A stretch of DNA of 64,000 nucleotides from Flavobacteriaceae bacterium GSB9 (lineage in GTDB: Bacteria; Bacteroidota; Bacteroidia; Flavobacteriales; Flavobacteriaceae): positions 3,464,001 through 3,528,000 of the forward strand of contig CP062007.1 in NCBI GenBank assembly GCA_022749295.1, read 5' to 3'. A program made the translations under genes and the position numbers. Shown here one piece after another: positions 36,222 to 46,126 of this stretch; positions within the stretch are counted from its first letter, which is position 1; each line of letters opens with the position of its first letter. The notes below the pieces were generated by a model. That model was not told the origin of the DNA. It did no database searches and was given only the letters and a program-made list of their open reading frames with translations.

Positions 36222-37793
36222 ATGAAAACACACATATTAAAATTATTTTTATTTGTAGTTGTTATTGCATCAATTAATTCGTGTGATAATGAACTAGAAC
36301 TTCAAAACCCAAATAGACTTAGTGCTGATCAATATTATCAAAGTCAAGAAGAAGCGCAAGCTGCAGTGGATGCCATTTACAATGGGCTTATAATAGATGG
36401 AAATTATCAGAGAATGACACCAATTATGGGTGATGCTAGAGGAGATGAAGCAAGATCTAGAAGCCCTTGGGTATTTTTAACACAAACTGGAAATTTTACA
36501 GTGCCTTCTACAGACACCGCGCTTGAAATAGCATATCTTGGTTATTATACCGTTATCAATAGAGCTAATCAAGCCCTTGCAGCTATTAATCAAATTGAAG
36601 ATATTGAACCTGAGCTTAGAGAAAGGCTTTTAGGTCAAGCGTATTTTTTAAGAGCTTTAGCATATTTTAATGCTACAAATGTTTATAATAATGTTCCTTT
36701 GGTATTGGAGGTGCAAGCTGGATCGGAGAGTTTTTTCCCTTCTAATCAAGAAATAACTCAATCAGATATATATGCACAGATTGAGGCAGATTTAAATGAG
36801 GCTATAGGCAAACTTCCTGTTAGCTATGATAATGTTACTGGACCAGATACTGGTCAAGCAGCCCGAGCCACTAGTGGAGCAGCAAATTCATTGATGGGAA
36901 AGCTTAAGTTGTATCAAGGATTACACGATGAAGCATTGCCTTATTTTAAAGCTGTTGTAGATTCACAAGTATATGATTTAGCTCCAAATTATGGAGATTT
37001 GTTTTCTCAAGATCCCGCTCTAGAAAATGCAAATCCGGGTAGAATATTTTGGGCTGAATTTACTCAGAGTGCAAATGTAGATTTTAACTGGGGAGGAGAT
37101 CCTACTGTGAATTGGAGGCAATTTTCAGCAGTTGCTCCCACATATTCTAGAGGTGATTTTTATGACTTTATCCCGACACAATTTTTAGTGGATGAATTAT
37201 CAATGGAAAGAACTGTTGATGACAAATTAGACCCTCGTTTTGCAGCCACTATATTATCATATCAACCTTCAGAAGGTTTAACGCAGGCTTATGGTATTGA
37301 TTATCCTGTAGAAGCAGATTATCCTTTTGATCCGAATCTATTCTATATTGCAAAATATACTTTGGCAAACACAGGAGGAGATCCATTTACTTGCGGTATT
37401 AACTACCATATCATACGTTTTGCTGATGTCTTATTAATGTATGCTGAATGTTTAGCAAATACGGGTAATATACCTTCAGCGGCAGCCCAAGTTCAACGAG
37501 TTAGAGATAGAGCAAACCTTCCAGATAGGGAGGCCGAATTTGCAGCTTATTCTTTAAGTCAATTTATGGATCAATTGGAACATGAACGGGTAACCGAGTT
37601 GGCCATTGAAGGCTTAAGATGGTATGACATTAAAAGATGGGGCTGGTTAGATGATGCAACAAAATTAAATGAGTTAAAAGCAAATGATCCAGACTTCAAT
37701 TCTTTTGCACCAAATAGAAAATATCAACCCTTACCACAAACGGAATTGGATAGAAACCCTAATTTAGATGGAAATGCGGCAAACCAAGGTTAA
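36222..37793 (+). CDS. susD: SusD-like arabinan-binding lipoprotein
   Basis: A 523-residue surface lipoprotein, 12 bp after its SusC. The lipobox is SINSC, then DNELELQNPNRLS. SusD segments seen: EAQAAVDAIYNGL, YYTVINRANQALAAI, LLGQAYFLRALAYFNATNVYNNVPLVLE, LMGKLKLYQGLHDEALPYFKAVV, HIIRFADVLLMYAECLANTG and the C-terminal ELAIEGLRWYDIKRWGWL. The length is typical of the RagB/SusD family. It is read together with the SusC at 33087 and probably with the next two lipoprotein genes. Confidence 0.95.
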   Translation: MKTHILKLFLFVVVIASINSCDNELELQNPNRLSADQYYQSQEEAQAAVDAIYNGLIIDGNYQRMTPIMGDARGDEARSRSPWVFLTQTGNFTVPSTDTALEIAYLGYYTVINRANQALAAINQIEDIEPELRERLLGQAYFLRALAYFNATNVYNNVPLVLEVQAGSESFFPSNQEITQSDIYAQIEADLNEAIGKLPVSYDNVTGPDTGQAARATSGAANSLMGKLKLYQGLHDEALPYFKAVVDSQVYDLAPNYGDLFSQDPALENANPGRIFWAEFTQSANVDFNWGGDPTVNWRQFSAVAPTYSRGDFYDFIPTQFLVDELSMERTVDDKLDPRFAATILSYQPSEGLTQAYGIDYPVEADYPFDPNLFYIAKYTLANTGGDPFTCGINYHIIRFADVLLMYAECLANTGNIPSAAAQVQRVRDRANLPDREAEFAAYSLSQFMDQLEHERVTELAIEGLRWYDIKRWGWLDDATKLNELKANDPDFNSFAPNRKYQPLPQTELDRNPNLDGNAANQG

Positions 37794-37828
37794 AATAAAT
37801 TTGAGTTAGTTTTTTAAATAATTGGTGC

Positions 37829-40800
37829 TTGAAAGTTAAAAACAAAATACTTGTCTTACTGGTGGTCGTTATTGCGACAGGTTGTGCTAGAGAAAATAAC
37901 GACAATAATACATTATTTCAACGTATTAGTGCAGATTTTTCAGGCATCAATTTTAAAAATGAAATATCTACTAACGATTCAATTAACATTTTAAACTATG
38001 AATACCTCTACAATGGTGGAGGGGTTGGTGTTGGAAATTTTAATGGAGATAGTCTACCGGATGTTATTTTTTCGGGAAATTTAGTAAAGAGCAAAATTTA
38101 TATTAACAAAGGCAAATTGCAATTTGATGATATAACCGAAAGTTCTGGTATAAATACCGAAGGAAAATGGTGTACGGGTGTTAGCGTAATCGACATTAAC
38201 CAAGATGGGTTTGATGATATATATTTAAGTGTTGGCGGAATGGGGAACAAAAGTGTGTTTCCTAATCTGCTTTACATAAATAATGGTGATGCTACGTTTA
38301 CCGAATCTGCTGAAGATTATGGCTTGGACGATTCAGGTGAATCCATCCAATCTATTTTTTTTGACTACGATTTGGATGGCGATTTGGATATGTATTTGCT
38401 AACAGGTGGTGGTTTTGAAAAATCTGCTATCCGGATTAGAGCTATACTCAAAGATGGCCAAGGGAGAAATACTGATAGGTTGTACAGAAATGATTTTAAT
38501 GAAGCTTTAAACCATCCAGTATATAAAGATGTTTCAAAAGAAGCCGGAATTTCCATAGAAGGCTTTGGTTTGGGAGTTTCAGTTTTTGATGCCAACAACG
38601 ATTCATGGCCAGATTTATATGTTTCTAACGATTATCTCTCTCACGATTTTTTATATATAAATCAAAAAGACGGCACGTTTAAGGAAGACGTTTCAAATCA
38701 TTTTGGTCACATTAGCCATTTCTCAATGGGTAATGATGTGGCCGATATCAATAACGACGGTTTGCTGGATGTGATAACCGTTGATATGCTTCCGGAAAAT
38801 GTAAAAAGAAGAAAGCTCATGTCTGGTGCACACTCTCACGATATATTTCAAATTGCTTTACAATTTGGATACGGGCACCAACACATGCGCAACATGTTGC
38901 AGCGTAATAATGGCAACGGAACCTTTAGTGAAATAGGCCAACTCTCTGGCATCGATAAAACCGATTGGAGTTGGGCGCCGTTAATAGCCGATTTTGATAA
39001 TGATGGCTTGAACGATATATACATAACAAATGGTTTTGGTAAGGATATTACCGATATGGATTTTGTAAAGTTTAGGCAAAGCAAAGCCTCGGCGTTTAAA
39101 GACGTCGATGAACTTAAAAAATCTGTTATTGATTGTCTTTACACCAGGCCTACAATAAAAGTTGCTAATTACGCATACAAAAATAATGGGGATTCAACCT
39201 TTGAAAAAGTAACCCAAGACTGGGGCTTTGATGAAGAATCAATATCTAACGGAGCGGTATATGCAGATTTCGATGCCGATGGCGATCTTGATTTGATGGT
39301 CAGTAATATCAATCAAAATGCGTTCGTTTATAAAAATAGGCTTCGTGAAACCGATACTGCGAATTCAAACTATTTAAAGGTTAAGTTCAAAGGGAGTGCA
39401 AATAATAAAAAAGGGATTGGAGCAAAAGCAACGGTCCACGTTGCATCCCATAAAAAAATAAGGTATAACCAGCCGGTAAGGGGCTTTCAAAGTTCGGTGG
39501 AAACTACGCTTCATTTTGGTTTAAAAAATCTGGAAAATATTGATAGTTTAGTGGTAGAATGGCCTGGAGGAAAAACCAACACGCTTTTTAATTTAAGCAC
39601 TAATCAGGTAGTTACTGTGGATTACAATATGGCGGAGCAGGTAGAAAAATCCGGGTCAATTGAAAAACCAAAATATTTCGAAATAGACTCATTATTCAAC
39701 CACGTTCACCAAGACAAAAGTTATAACGATTTTGCCTCGCAATCATTGCTCATGCAAAAGTATTCTAACCAAGGGCCGGGAATGGCAGTAGCAGACCTAA
39801 ATGGTGACGGTTTGGACGATATTTTTATTGGAGGGGCTTATGGTCATAATTCAACGATACATTATCAAGAAAAAAATGGGGGATTTAAAAAAGTTGAGAT
39901 AAAAGATACCGAATTGTATGAAGACCAAGGCGCTGTGATTTTTGATGCCAATGGCGATGGGCTTAACGATATTTATGTTGCCAGTGGAGGGTCTGAACGT
40001 TATGAAGGCCATGAGGCTTATCAGGACAGAATGTATTACAACAAAAATGGAGAGCTACAAATCGGGGAGTTACCTGAAATGTTAACAAGTACATCGGCTG
40101 TTTCAGCTGCCGATTTTGATGGTGACGGCGATATCGATGTATTTGTTGGTGGACGCATGGTGCCCGGAAAGTATCCTATTGCTCCCAAAAGCTATATACT
40201 AGAAAACAATTCTGGTAAGTTTAAAATAGCCAATAGTACGGTTTGTAAGGATTTAAATGAAGTGGGCATGGTGACATCGGCCGTATGGACCGATTTTGAT
40301 AATGACAAAAATTTAGATTTAGTGTTAGTTGGGGAGTTTATGCCAATAACGCTGTTAAAAGGAAATGGTAAAGAACTTGTAAACATAACGTCAAGTTCCA
40401 ACTTACAGAATAGCTCTGGGCTTTGGAACAGTATCCAACCTGGAGATTTTGATAACGACGGCGATATTGATTTTGTTGCCGGAAACCTGGGTTTGAATTC
40501 TAATTTAAAAGTGATAGACAATCAGCCCATAAGGCTAGATTATGCCGATTTTGATGATAATGGAGCTGTGGACCCTATATTTTCAAAATTTGAAGAGGGG
40601 CAATATTATCCAATGGCTTCACTGGACCAGTTGATAAAACAACTGCCAAAAGTAAAGAAAAAGTTTTTGTACTATAACACGTTCGCAAAGTCTTCCACCG
40701 AAGATGTTTTAAGTTTATTTAACACATCAGAGCAAAAAACATTAAAGGCTTTTGAGTTGAGGACCTGTTATATTGAGAATTTGGGAAACAACAAGTTTAA

Positions 40801-41329
40801 GCTTAGTCCGCTTCCACTGGAAACCCAAGTAGCGCCCATAAATGGTATTTTGGCAGAAGACATCAATCACGATGGGTTTTTAGACCTAGTTTTGGTAGGT
40901 AATAATTACGCTACCGAAGTTGGGGCCGGCAGATATGATGCCTCGATAGGACATGTTTTAAAAAACCAGGGAGATGGTACTTTTAAAGTGTTAAATAATA
41001 GCGATACAGGCTTTACGGTTTTAGGAGATTCAAAAAGTATAGTAAGAATAAATACCCCAAAAACATCTCTGGTATTAGTGGGTAAAAATAATGGGGAAGT
41101 AGCTTCAAGGGCCATTAGTAACCAAAGCCAAACAACAGTAAAACCCAAAGCCAACGAGCTTTTTGCTGAAATTCAATTTAAAGATGGTACTAAGAGAAAA
41201 CTATTGTTTAACTTAGGAGGGGGGTATTTATCGCAATCATCCAACAGTTTTGGCGTTATTCCATCAATGAAAACCATCACTTTTTATGGTAATATGGGTA
41301 AGGAGACACGTAAATTAAATTTCGATTAA
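37829..41329 (+). CDS. VCBS/FG-GAP and ASPIC-UnbV repeat lipoprotein
   Basis: A 1166-residue lipoprotein (VIATGC) built from Asp-rich calcium-loop repeats of beta-propeller type, for example VIDINQDGFDDIYLS, VFDANNDSWPDLYVS, DINNDGLLDVITV, FDNDGLNDIYIT, ADLNGDGLDDIFIG and FDNDGDIDFVAG. About 10-12 copies fall in two blocks. Between them, at about 530-605, lies an ASPIC/UnbV domain (KGIGAKATVHV, VRGFQSSVETTLHFGL, VVEWPGGKTN). The only usable start is TTG at 37829, with a stop codon shortly upstream and no in-frame ATG. Such proteins often sit beside SusC/SusD pairs in flavobacterial loci, but their role is not established; surface glycan binding is a guess. Followed by the haloperoxidase-like gene. 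Confidence 0.88.
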   Translation: MKVKNKILVLLVVVIATGCARENNDNNTLFQRISADFSGINFKNEISTNDSINILNYEYLYNGGGVGVGNFNGDSLPDVIFSGNLVKSKIYINKGKLQFDDITESSGINTEGKWCTGVSVIDINQDGFDDIYLSVGGMGNKSVFPNLLYINNGDATFTESAEDYGLDDSGESIQSIFFDYDLDGDLDMYLLTGGGFEKSAIRIRAILKDGQGRNTDRLYRNDFNEALNHPVYKDVSKEAGISIEGFGLGVSVFDANNDSWPDLYVSNDYLSHDFLYINQKDGTFKEDVSNHFGHISHFSMGNDVADINNDGLLDVITVDMLPENVKRRKLMSGAHSHDIFQIALQFGYGHQHMRNMLQRNNGNGTFSEIGQLSGIDKTDWSWAPLIADFDNDGLNDIYITNGFGKDITDMDFVKFRQSKASAFKDVDELKKSVIDCLYTRPTIKVANYAYKNNGDSTFEKVTQDWGFDEESISNGAVYADFDADGDLDLMVSNINQNAFVYKNRLRETDTANSNYLKVKFKGSANNKKGIGAKATVHVASHKKIRYNQPVRGFQSSVETTLHFGLKNLENIDSLVVEWPGGKTNTLFNLSTNQVVTVDYNMAEQVEKSGSIEKPKYFEIDSLFNHVHQDKSYNDFASQSLLMQKYSNQGPGMAVADLNGDGLDDIFIGGAYGHNSTIHYQEKNGGFKKVEIKDTELYEDQGAVIFDANGDGLNDIYVASGGSERYEGHEAYQDRMYYNKNGELQIGELPEMLTSTSAVSAADFDGDGDIDVFVGGRMVPGKYPIAPKSYILENNSGKFKIANSTVCKDLNEVGMVTSAVWTDFDNDKNLDLVLVGEFMPITLLKGNGKELVNITSSSNLQNSSGLWNSIQPGDFDNDGDIDFVAGNLGLNSNLKVIDNQPIRLDYADFDDNGAVDPIFSKFEEGQYYPMASLDQLIKQLPKVKKKFLYYNTFAKSSTEDVLSLFNTSEQKTLKAFELRTCYIENLGNNKFKLSPLPLETQVAPINGILAEDINHDGFLDLVLVGNNYATEVGAGRYDASIGHVLKNQGDGTFKVLNNSDTGFTVLGDSKSIVRINTPKTSLVLVGKNNGEVASRAISNQSQTTVKPKANELFAEIQFKDGTKRKLLFNLGGGYLSQSSNSFGVIPSMKTITFYGNMGKETRKLNFD

Positions 41330-41404
41330 TTCCGCAGAGCTTTTATTTTGAATTAAAGAGGATTTCTATCACGGCGTTAACACCAATTAATTTTAAAAAC
41401 AGTC

Positions 41405-42781
41405 ATGTTATATAATAAACCTACATTTAATGTCATTTACTTAAAACGTGTTTTTTTAATATGTTCATGTTCTTTTTTGATATGTTCAATTTCTGGCTGT
41501 AAAGAAGATACGAGATATCAGGAGGCCTTGGATAATCCAGATTTGTTTAGGAAGGCTGTTAAAGAATTAACCGATGTTATTGTTTACGATATATTTTCAC
41601 CTCCGGTGGCATCTAGGGTTTACATGTACCCCAGTTTAGCGTCTTATGCCGTTATTCAAAAAAAATACCCTGAAAAATATAACAGTTTAGTGGGGCAGGT
41701 AAAAGATTTTAAAGAGGTGCCAGAGCCATCAAACAAGAATATTAACTTTCATTTGGCATCTGTACATGCATTTCTTACTGTTGGTAAGGCACTTGTTTTT
41801 TCCGAAGACAAACTAACCGAGTTTCAAGAAAGTTGTTACGATAGTTTAACCCAAACTGGACTTCCTAAAAGAGTATTGGATGCGTCACTTGAATACGGAA
41901 ATCAAGTGGCTCAACATATATTACAGTGGGCGGACAACGATTTTTATAAGCAAACCCGTACTTATCCGCAATACATAGTTCGCAAGGAACCACAATATTG
42001 GAAACCTACACCGCCCGATTATATGCAGGGTATAGAACCACATTGGAATAAAATTAGAACTTTGGTGTTGCAGTCAGCAAACCAATTTGAACCCACCCCA
42101 CCCATAGAGTTTGATTTAACTGAAGGAAGCCCTTTCTTAAAGCAACTACTTGAAGTTTATAAGGTTGGTGGTAAATTGAACACAAAAGGTGCAGATATAG
42201 CAAAGTTTTGGGACTGTAATCCATATGTTTCGCACCACCAAGGTCATGCTATGTTTGCTACAAAAAAAATAACACCTGGCGGTCATTGGATTGGTATAAC
42301 ATCGCTTGCCACGGTCATAGACAAATCTAGTTTTGATGAAACTGTTAATGCTTTTGCCAACGTATCAGTAGCCCTTTTTGATGGATTTATAAGCTGTTGG
42401 GATGCTAAATGGAACACCTTGGTAGTGCGTCCAGAAACAGTAATTAATAAGTCAATAGACGAAAATTGGGAGCCCTTTTTGCAAACCCCCCCCTTTCCTG
42501 AATATACAAGTGGTCATTCTGTAATTTCTGGGTCTGCTGCAATTGTTTTAACACATTTGTTTGGGGATAATTTTAGATTTAAAGATACTACTGAAATGGA
42601 GTATGGTTTACCCGCTAGGTCATTTACCTCTTTTATACAGGCGTCAGAAGAAGCAGCTTTGTCTAGATTATATGGGGGAATACATTATGAAATGGCAATT
42701 AATGAAGGTTTAAATCAAGGAAAGTCGATAGGTAACTATATTGTAGATAACCTTAAGACTTTAAAGGGTGTGGAGGATTAG
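41405..42781 (+). CDS. Vanadium-haloperoxidase/PAP2-like lipoprotein
   Basis: A 458-residue lipoprotein (lipobox SISGC) of the PAP2/vanadium-dependent haloperoxidase superfamily. The phosphate/vanadate pocket motifs are present: K335-x6-R342-P343, T-S-G-H371 and S420-R421-x5-H427. The residue four after His427, often Asp in this superfamily (Hx3D), is Ala431 here. Flanking helices (SLASYAVIQKKYP, HHQGHAMFATKKI) match the bacterial haloperoxidase-like group found in many Bacteroidota PULs. Whether it oxidises halide, removes phosphate or does neither cannot be told. It lies 75 bp after the VCBS/ASPIC gene and is the last gene before the AraR site at 42937. Confidence 0.88.
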   Translation: MLYNKPTFNVIYLKRVFLICSCSFLICSISGCKEDTRYQEALDNPDLFRKAVKELTDVIVYDIFSPPVASRVYMYPSLASYAVIQKKYPEKYNSLVGQVKDFKEVPEPSNKNINFHLASVHAFLTVGKALVFSEDKLTEFQESCYDSLTQTGLPKRVLDASLEYGNQVAQHILQWADNDFYKQTRTYPQYIVRKEPQYWKPTPPDYMQGIEPHWNKIRTLVLQSANQFEPTPPIEFDLTEGSPFLKQLLEVYKVGGKLNTKGADIAKFWDCNPYVSHHQGHAMFATKKITPGGHWIGITSLATVIDKSSFDETVNAFANVSVALFDGFISCWDAKWNTLVVRPETVINKSIDENWEPFLQTPPFPEYTSGHSVISGSAAIVLTHLFGDNFRFKDTTEMEYGLPARSFTSFIQASEEAALSRLYGGIHYEMAINEGLNQGKSIGNYIVDNLKTLKGVED

Positions 42782-42904
42782 TGCTTTTCTAAGGTTTTCT
42801 TAATATCTAAAATGTCAATTTGTTAATTTTTTTGCTTTTTGATTATAAAAGTGATTGCAAACATTATATTTTATGATTAATTTAATAAAATTCACCAATG
42901 TGTT

Positions 42905-42957
42905 TTTGGAAATCTTAAAACTTTTTAATTAATTTGTAAGTGTGTAAATTACACTTA
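42905..42957 (+). promoter_or_regulatory. Promoter and AraR-type operator O3 before the GH51 operon
   Basis: TTTG (42905-42908), a 20-bp spacer, TTAATTTG (42929-42936; one mismatch to TAnnTTTG), then the perfect palindrome TAAGTGT-N7-ACACTTA (42937-42957). Here the operator follows the -7 box, while at O2 and O4 it precedes it. The gap 42782-43011 contains nothing else recognisable. A leader of about 65 nt leads to the ATG at 43012. Confidence 0.8.
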
Positions 42958-43011
42958 TATTTTTTATTCAGTATACTCATTCAACTAAAATTAAATAATA
43001 CAAATAAGTCT

Positions 43012-44571
43012 ATGGTTATGTTTAAAGTTAAATTAGCTCTTTGGAAATGTGTCGCACTATTTTTCATCATAAATTCCATTATTTATGCACAAGATACTAC
43101 GGCGATAATCGTGAGTCAAGACGAGTCTGCACCTACCATAAGCAAACACATCTACGGTCATTTTGCGGAACATTTGGGGCGTAGTATATACGACGGGTTT
43201 TATGTGGGAGAGGACAGTGACATACCAAACACCAATGGAGTGAGGAACGATATTATAGAGGCTTTAAAAGGTTTGAGAATCCCCAATTTGCGTTGGCCGG
43301 GAGGTTGTTTTGCCGACGAGTACCACTGGAAAGATGGCGTGGGGCCGAAAGCAGATAGGCCTAATATTTTAAATACAAATTGGGGTATGGTAGAAGAAGA
43401 TAACAGCTTCGGGACCCATGAATTTTTAGAATTGTGTGAGTTGCTCGAAACAGAGCCCTATTTAGCAGGAAATGTAGGAAGCGGCACGGTGGAAGAGCTA
43501 AACGATTGGGTTGAGTACTGTAATTATGACGGAAACACAGCTATGGCCAATTGGAGAAAAGCCAACGGACAGGAAGAACCTTGGAAAGTAAAATATTGGG
43601 GTATTGGAAACGAAAGCTGGGGTTGCGGAGGCAATATGACGCCGGAATATTTTGCAAACCTTTACAGACAATATGCAACCTACGCAAGAAACTACTCGGG
43701 AGTAAACATAAAAAAGATTGCATCTGGAGCCGATTCAGACAATTATCATTGGACGGAAGTGATGATGCGCGATGTGCCACATAACATGATGTGGGGGCTT
43801 TCGGTACATTATTATACAAGAACGGGTTGGCCACCAACAGGTTCTGCAACAAAATTTGACGAGTCTGATTATTTCCTTTTCATGAAACACTGTTTAAGAA
43901 CCAATGAAATTTTAGATACCCATATTTCCATTATGGATAAGTACGACCCTAAAAAGCGAGTAGCCTTGGTGGTTGACGAATGGGGAAGTTGGTACGCCGT
44001 AGAAGAAGGTACCAATCCTGGATTTGCTTACCAGCAAAATTCCATGCGTGATGCCATGATTGCTGGTTTATCATTAAATATGTTTCATGATAGAGCTGAT
44101 AGAATAAAAATGGCCAATTTAGCTCAAACGGTTAATGTGCTTCAGGCGGCGATTTTAACCAAAGACGATAAAATGCTACTTACTCCTACATATCATGTTA
44201 TGAAAATGTATGCGGTGCACCAAGATTCCAAGCTATTGCCGTTGTCTTTTAAGTCGCCAAATTATACTTATAAAGGCGAAACGCTGCCTGCCATTTCAGC
44301 TTCGGCATCAAGAGATAAAAACGGAATGGTTCATGTTTCTCTGGTAAATATAGATTCACAGCAGGAAAATAAAATTGAATTGGATTTAAGTAAGTTGAAA
44401 ATTAAGGAAATTACTGGAGAAATTTTGACTTCCGATAAATTGCAAGACCACAATACTTTCGACAACCCCAAAAAAGTTGTTCCTGTGAAATTTAAGGATT
44501 ACAAGCTTAAAAAAGGTATACTAAGGCTTACACTGCCTCCTTTCTCGGTGGTGGTATTGGAAGGAAAATAA
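43012..44571 (+). CDS. GH51 alpha-L-arabinofuranosidase
   Basis: Releases arabinose from arabinan branches and oligosaccharides. From ATG 43012 it has 519 residues with signal peptide (MFKVKLALWKCVALFF, ending IIYAQ). A frame opening at GTG 42940 lies inside the operator and is rejected. The (beta/alpha)8 barrel has ISKHIYGHFAEHLGRSIYDG, LRWPGGCFADEYHWKDG, acid/base Glu201 in GIGNESWG, VHYYTRTGW and nucleophile Glu323 in VVDEWGSWY; a C-terminal beta domain follows (LPPFSVVVLEGK). The protein is exported, unlike many cytoplasmic GH51 enzymes. It is the first gene of the long arabinan enzyme operon. Confidence 0.95.
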   Translation: MVMFKVKLALWKCVALFFIINSIIYAQDTTAIIVSQDESAPTISKHIYGHFAEHLGRSIYDGFYVGEDSDIPNTNGVRNDIIEALKGLRIPNLRWPGGCFADEYHWKDGVGPKADRPNILNTNWGMVEEDNSFGTHEFLELCELLETEPYLAGNVGSGTVEELNDWVEYCNYDGNTAMANWRKANGQEEPWKVKYWGIGNESWGCGGNMTPEYFANLYRQYATYARNYSGVNIKKIASGADSDNYHWTEVMMRDVPHNMMWGLSVHYYTRTGWPPTGSATKFDESDYFLFMKHCLRTNEILDTHISIMDKYDPKKRVALVVDEWGSWYAVEEGTNPGFAYQQNSMRDAMIAGLSLNMFHDRADRIKMANLAQTVNVLQAAILTKDDKMLLTPTYHVMKMYAVHQDSKLLPLSFKSPNYTYKGETLPAISASASRDKNGMVHVSLVNIDSQQENKIELDLSKLKIKEITGEILTSDKLQDHNTFDNPKKVVPVKFKDYKLKKGILRLTLPPFSVVVLEGK

Positions 44572-44584
44572 AAAACTTTATGCT

Positions 44585-46114
44585 ATGAAAAGGATTAATA
44601 TAATTTGGAATTTTAAATGTTTAGCGTTTTTGCTTGTTATGTTCGTATTGTTTGATGGGTGTTCTAAAGATAGCCCAATAAACGAAGAACAAGAGCAAGA
44701 GCAGGAAGAAGAACAAGAAGAGGAGGAAGAGGAAGAACCAACCTCAAAAATTTATACAGTAGATAATATTGAAGACACCTACTACGATGTAGCTGGGGTT
44801 GAAAATATTAGGGACTGGGGACCTTACAATGTACACGATCCCTCAGTAATTAAGGTAGGAGATACCTATTATTGTTATAACACCGATGTCTCATTTGGAT
44901 CGGCTGTTCGTCCAGGGATTCAAATCAGAAAATCAAAAAACTTAATTAATTGGCAATGGGTTGGTTGGGCATTTAATACCTTGCCTTCAAAAGGAGCCAA
45001 TTTTATCCGAAGTAAAGGTGCAGAACCTTTTAATTCACTATGGGCACCTTACGTTATGAAAGTTGGAGATGAGTATCGATTGTATTATTCGTTATCATCA
45101 GAAGTAGGAAGACTAAGTGTTATCGGATTGGCAACTTCATCAAGCCCCGAAGGGCCATGGTTGGAAAAAGATTTGGTAGTAACTTCTGAAGCTGATGGAA
45201 GTAGGCAAACCAATGCCATCGATCCGGCTGTTGTGGTAACGCCTTCTGGTGAACATTGGTTCTATTATGGCTCTGCCTGGGACGGTATTTATAAATTGAA
45301 ATTAAATCCTTCAACAGGTCTGCCATTGGTTAACGGAACTAAGGGAACTCGTATTGCACAGCGTGGCTTCACTGGAGGTTCCATTAATGGAAATATTGAA
45401 GGCCCCGAGGTTATTTACAATGCCGAGCAAGGTAAATATTATATGTTTATTTCATATGATTGGCTTCAAACAAAATATAATGTTAGGGTAGGTCGTGGTG
45501 ACACACCTGACGGACCTTTTTACGATTACAATGGTATAAATATCAACACCGAGGTGGATAATGTACCTATGATATTGGCACCTTATAAATTCAATGGCCA
45601 TTCTGGATGGCAAGGGGTTTCACATCCAGCTGTTTTTAATGATGGTAATGGTCAATACTATATGGCACATCAAGGCAGACCTGGAATAAATAGTTTTTTC
45701 ATGATTTTACACGTTCGTAAAATACATTGGACGGAAGATGGTTGGCCTATTGTTTCGCCAGAGCGTTACGCAGCTGTTGGCCAAGCAGCTATTTCTGAAG
45801 CAGATCTAGCTGGAACCTACGAGCAAATCATTTTAGGTTACCGTGTAGTTCCAGGCTATGCTGAAGAACAAATATCGGCCGATTTTCAAACATCAATTAG
45901 TTTAGAATTGGCTGCAGATGGTTCGATAAATGGTGATTCCAACAATTCTTGGACATATAGTGCACCGTGGTTAACCTTATCTTGGGCTAACGGATTTACG
46001 GATAAATTATATGTTGAGCGCGGTAGAGATTGGGAAAACAAAGTAGCTTCTACCATTTTGTTGTCTGGTTTAAATAATGATGGAACGGCTATTTGGGGTA
46101 AAAAAGTAAATTAA
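44585..46114 (+). CDS. GH43 surface endo-arabinanase-like lipoprotein
   Basis: A 509-residue lipoprotein (LFDGC) followed by about 20 residues that are nearly all Glu and Gln, a flexible acidic linker typical of surface-exposed Bacteroidota lipoproteins. The five-bladed GH43 propeller spans about 75-390 with the catalytic triad Asp85 (HDPSVI), Asp213 (AIDPAVV) and Glu272 (EGPEVIY). A C-terminal beta domain (about 400-509) is of the type attached to endo-1,5-alpha-arabinanases. It probably makes the first cuts in arabinan at the surface, feeding SusC/SusD. Gap to GH51 is 13 bp, to the next GH43 12 bp. Confidence 0.92.
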   Translation: MKRINIIWNFKCLAFLLVMFVLFDGCSKDSPINEEQEQEQEEEQEEEEEEEPTSKIYTVDNIEDTYYDVAGVENIRDWGPYNVHDPSVIKVGDTYYCYNTDVSFGSAVRPGIQIRKSKNLINWQWVGWAFNTLPSKGANFIRSKGAEPFNSLWAPYVMKVGDEYRLYYSLSSEVGRLSVIGLATSSSPEGPWLEKDLVVTSEADGSRQTNAIDPAVVVTPSGEHWFYYGSAWDGIYKLKLNPSTGLPLVNGTKGTRIAQRGFTGGSINGNIEGPEVIYNAEQGKYYMFISYDWLQTKYNVRVGRGDTPDGPFYDYNGININTEVDNVPMILAPYKFNGHSGWQGVSHPAVFNDGNGQYYMAHQGRPGINSFFMILHVRKIHWTEDGWPIVSPERYAAVGQAAISEADLAGTYEQIILGYRVVPGYAEEQISADFQTSISLELAADGSINGDSNNSWTYSAPWLTLSWANGFTDKLYVERGRDWENKVASTILLSGLNNDGTAIWGKKVN

Positions 46115-46126
46115 TTCAAATTTATT

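Noticed and set aside
42940-43011. Extended GH51 start at GTG 42940
   Set aside because: The extra codons run through the AraR-type palindrome (42937-42957) and hide the signal peptide; ATG 43012 fits better.
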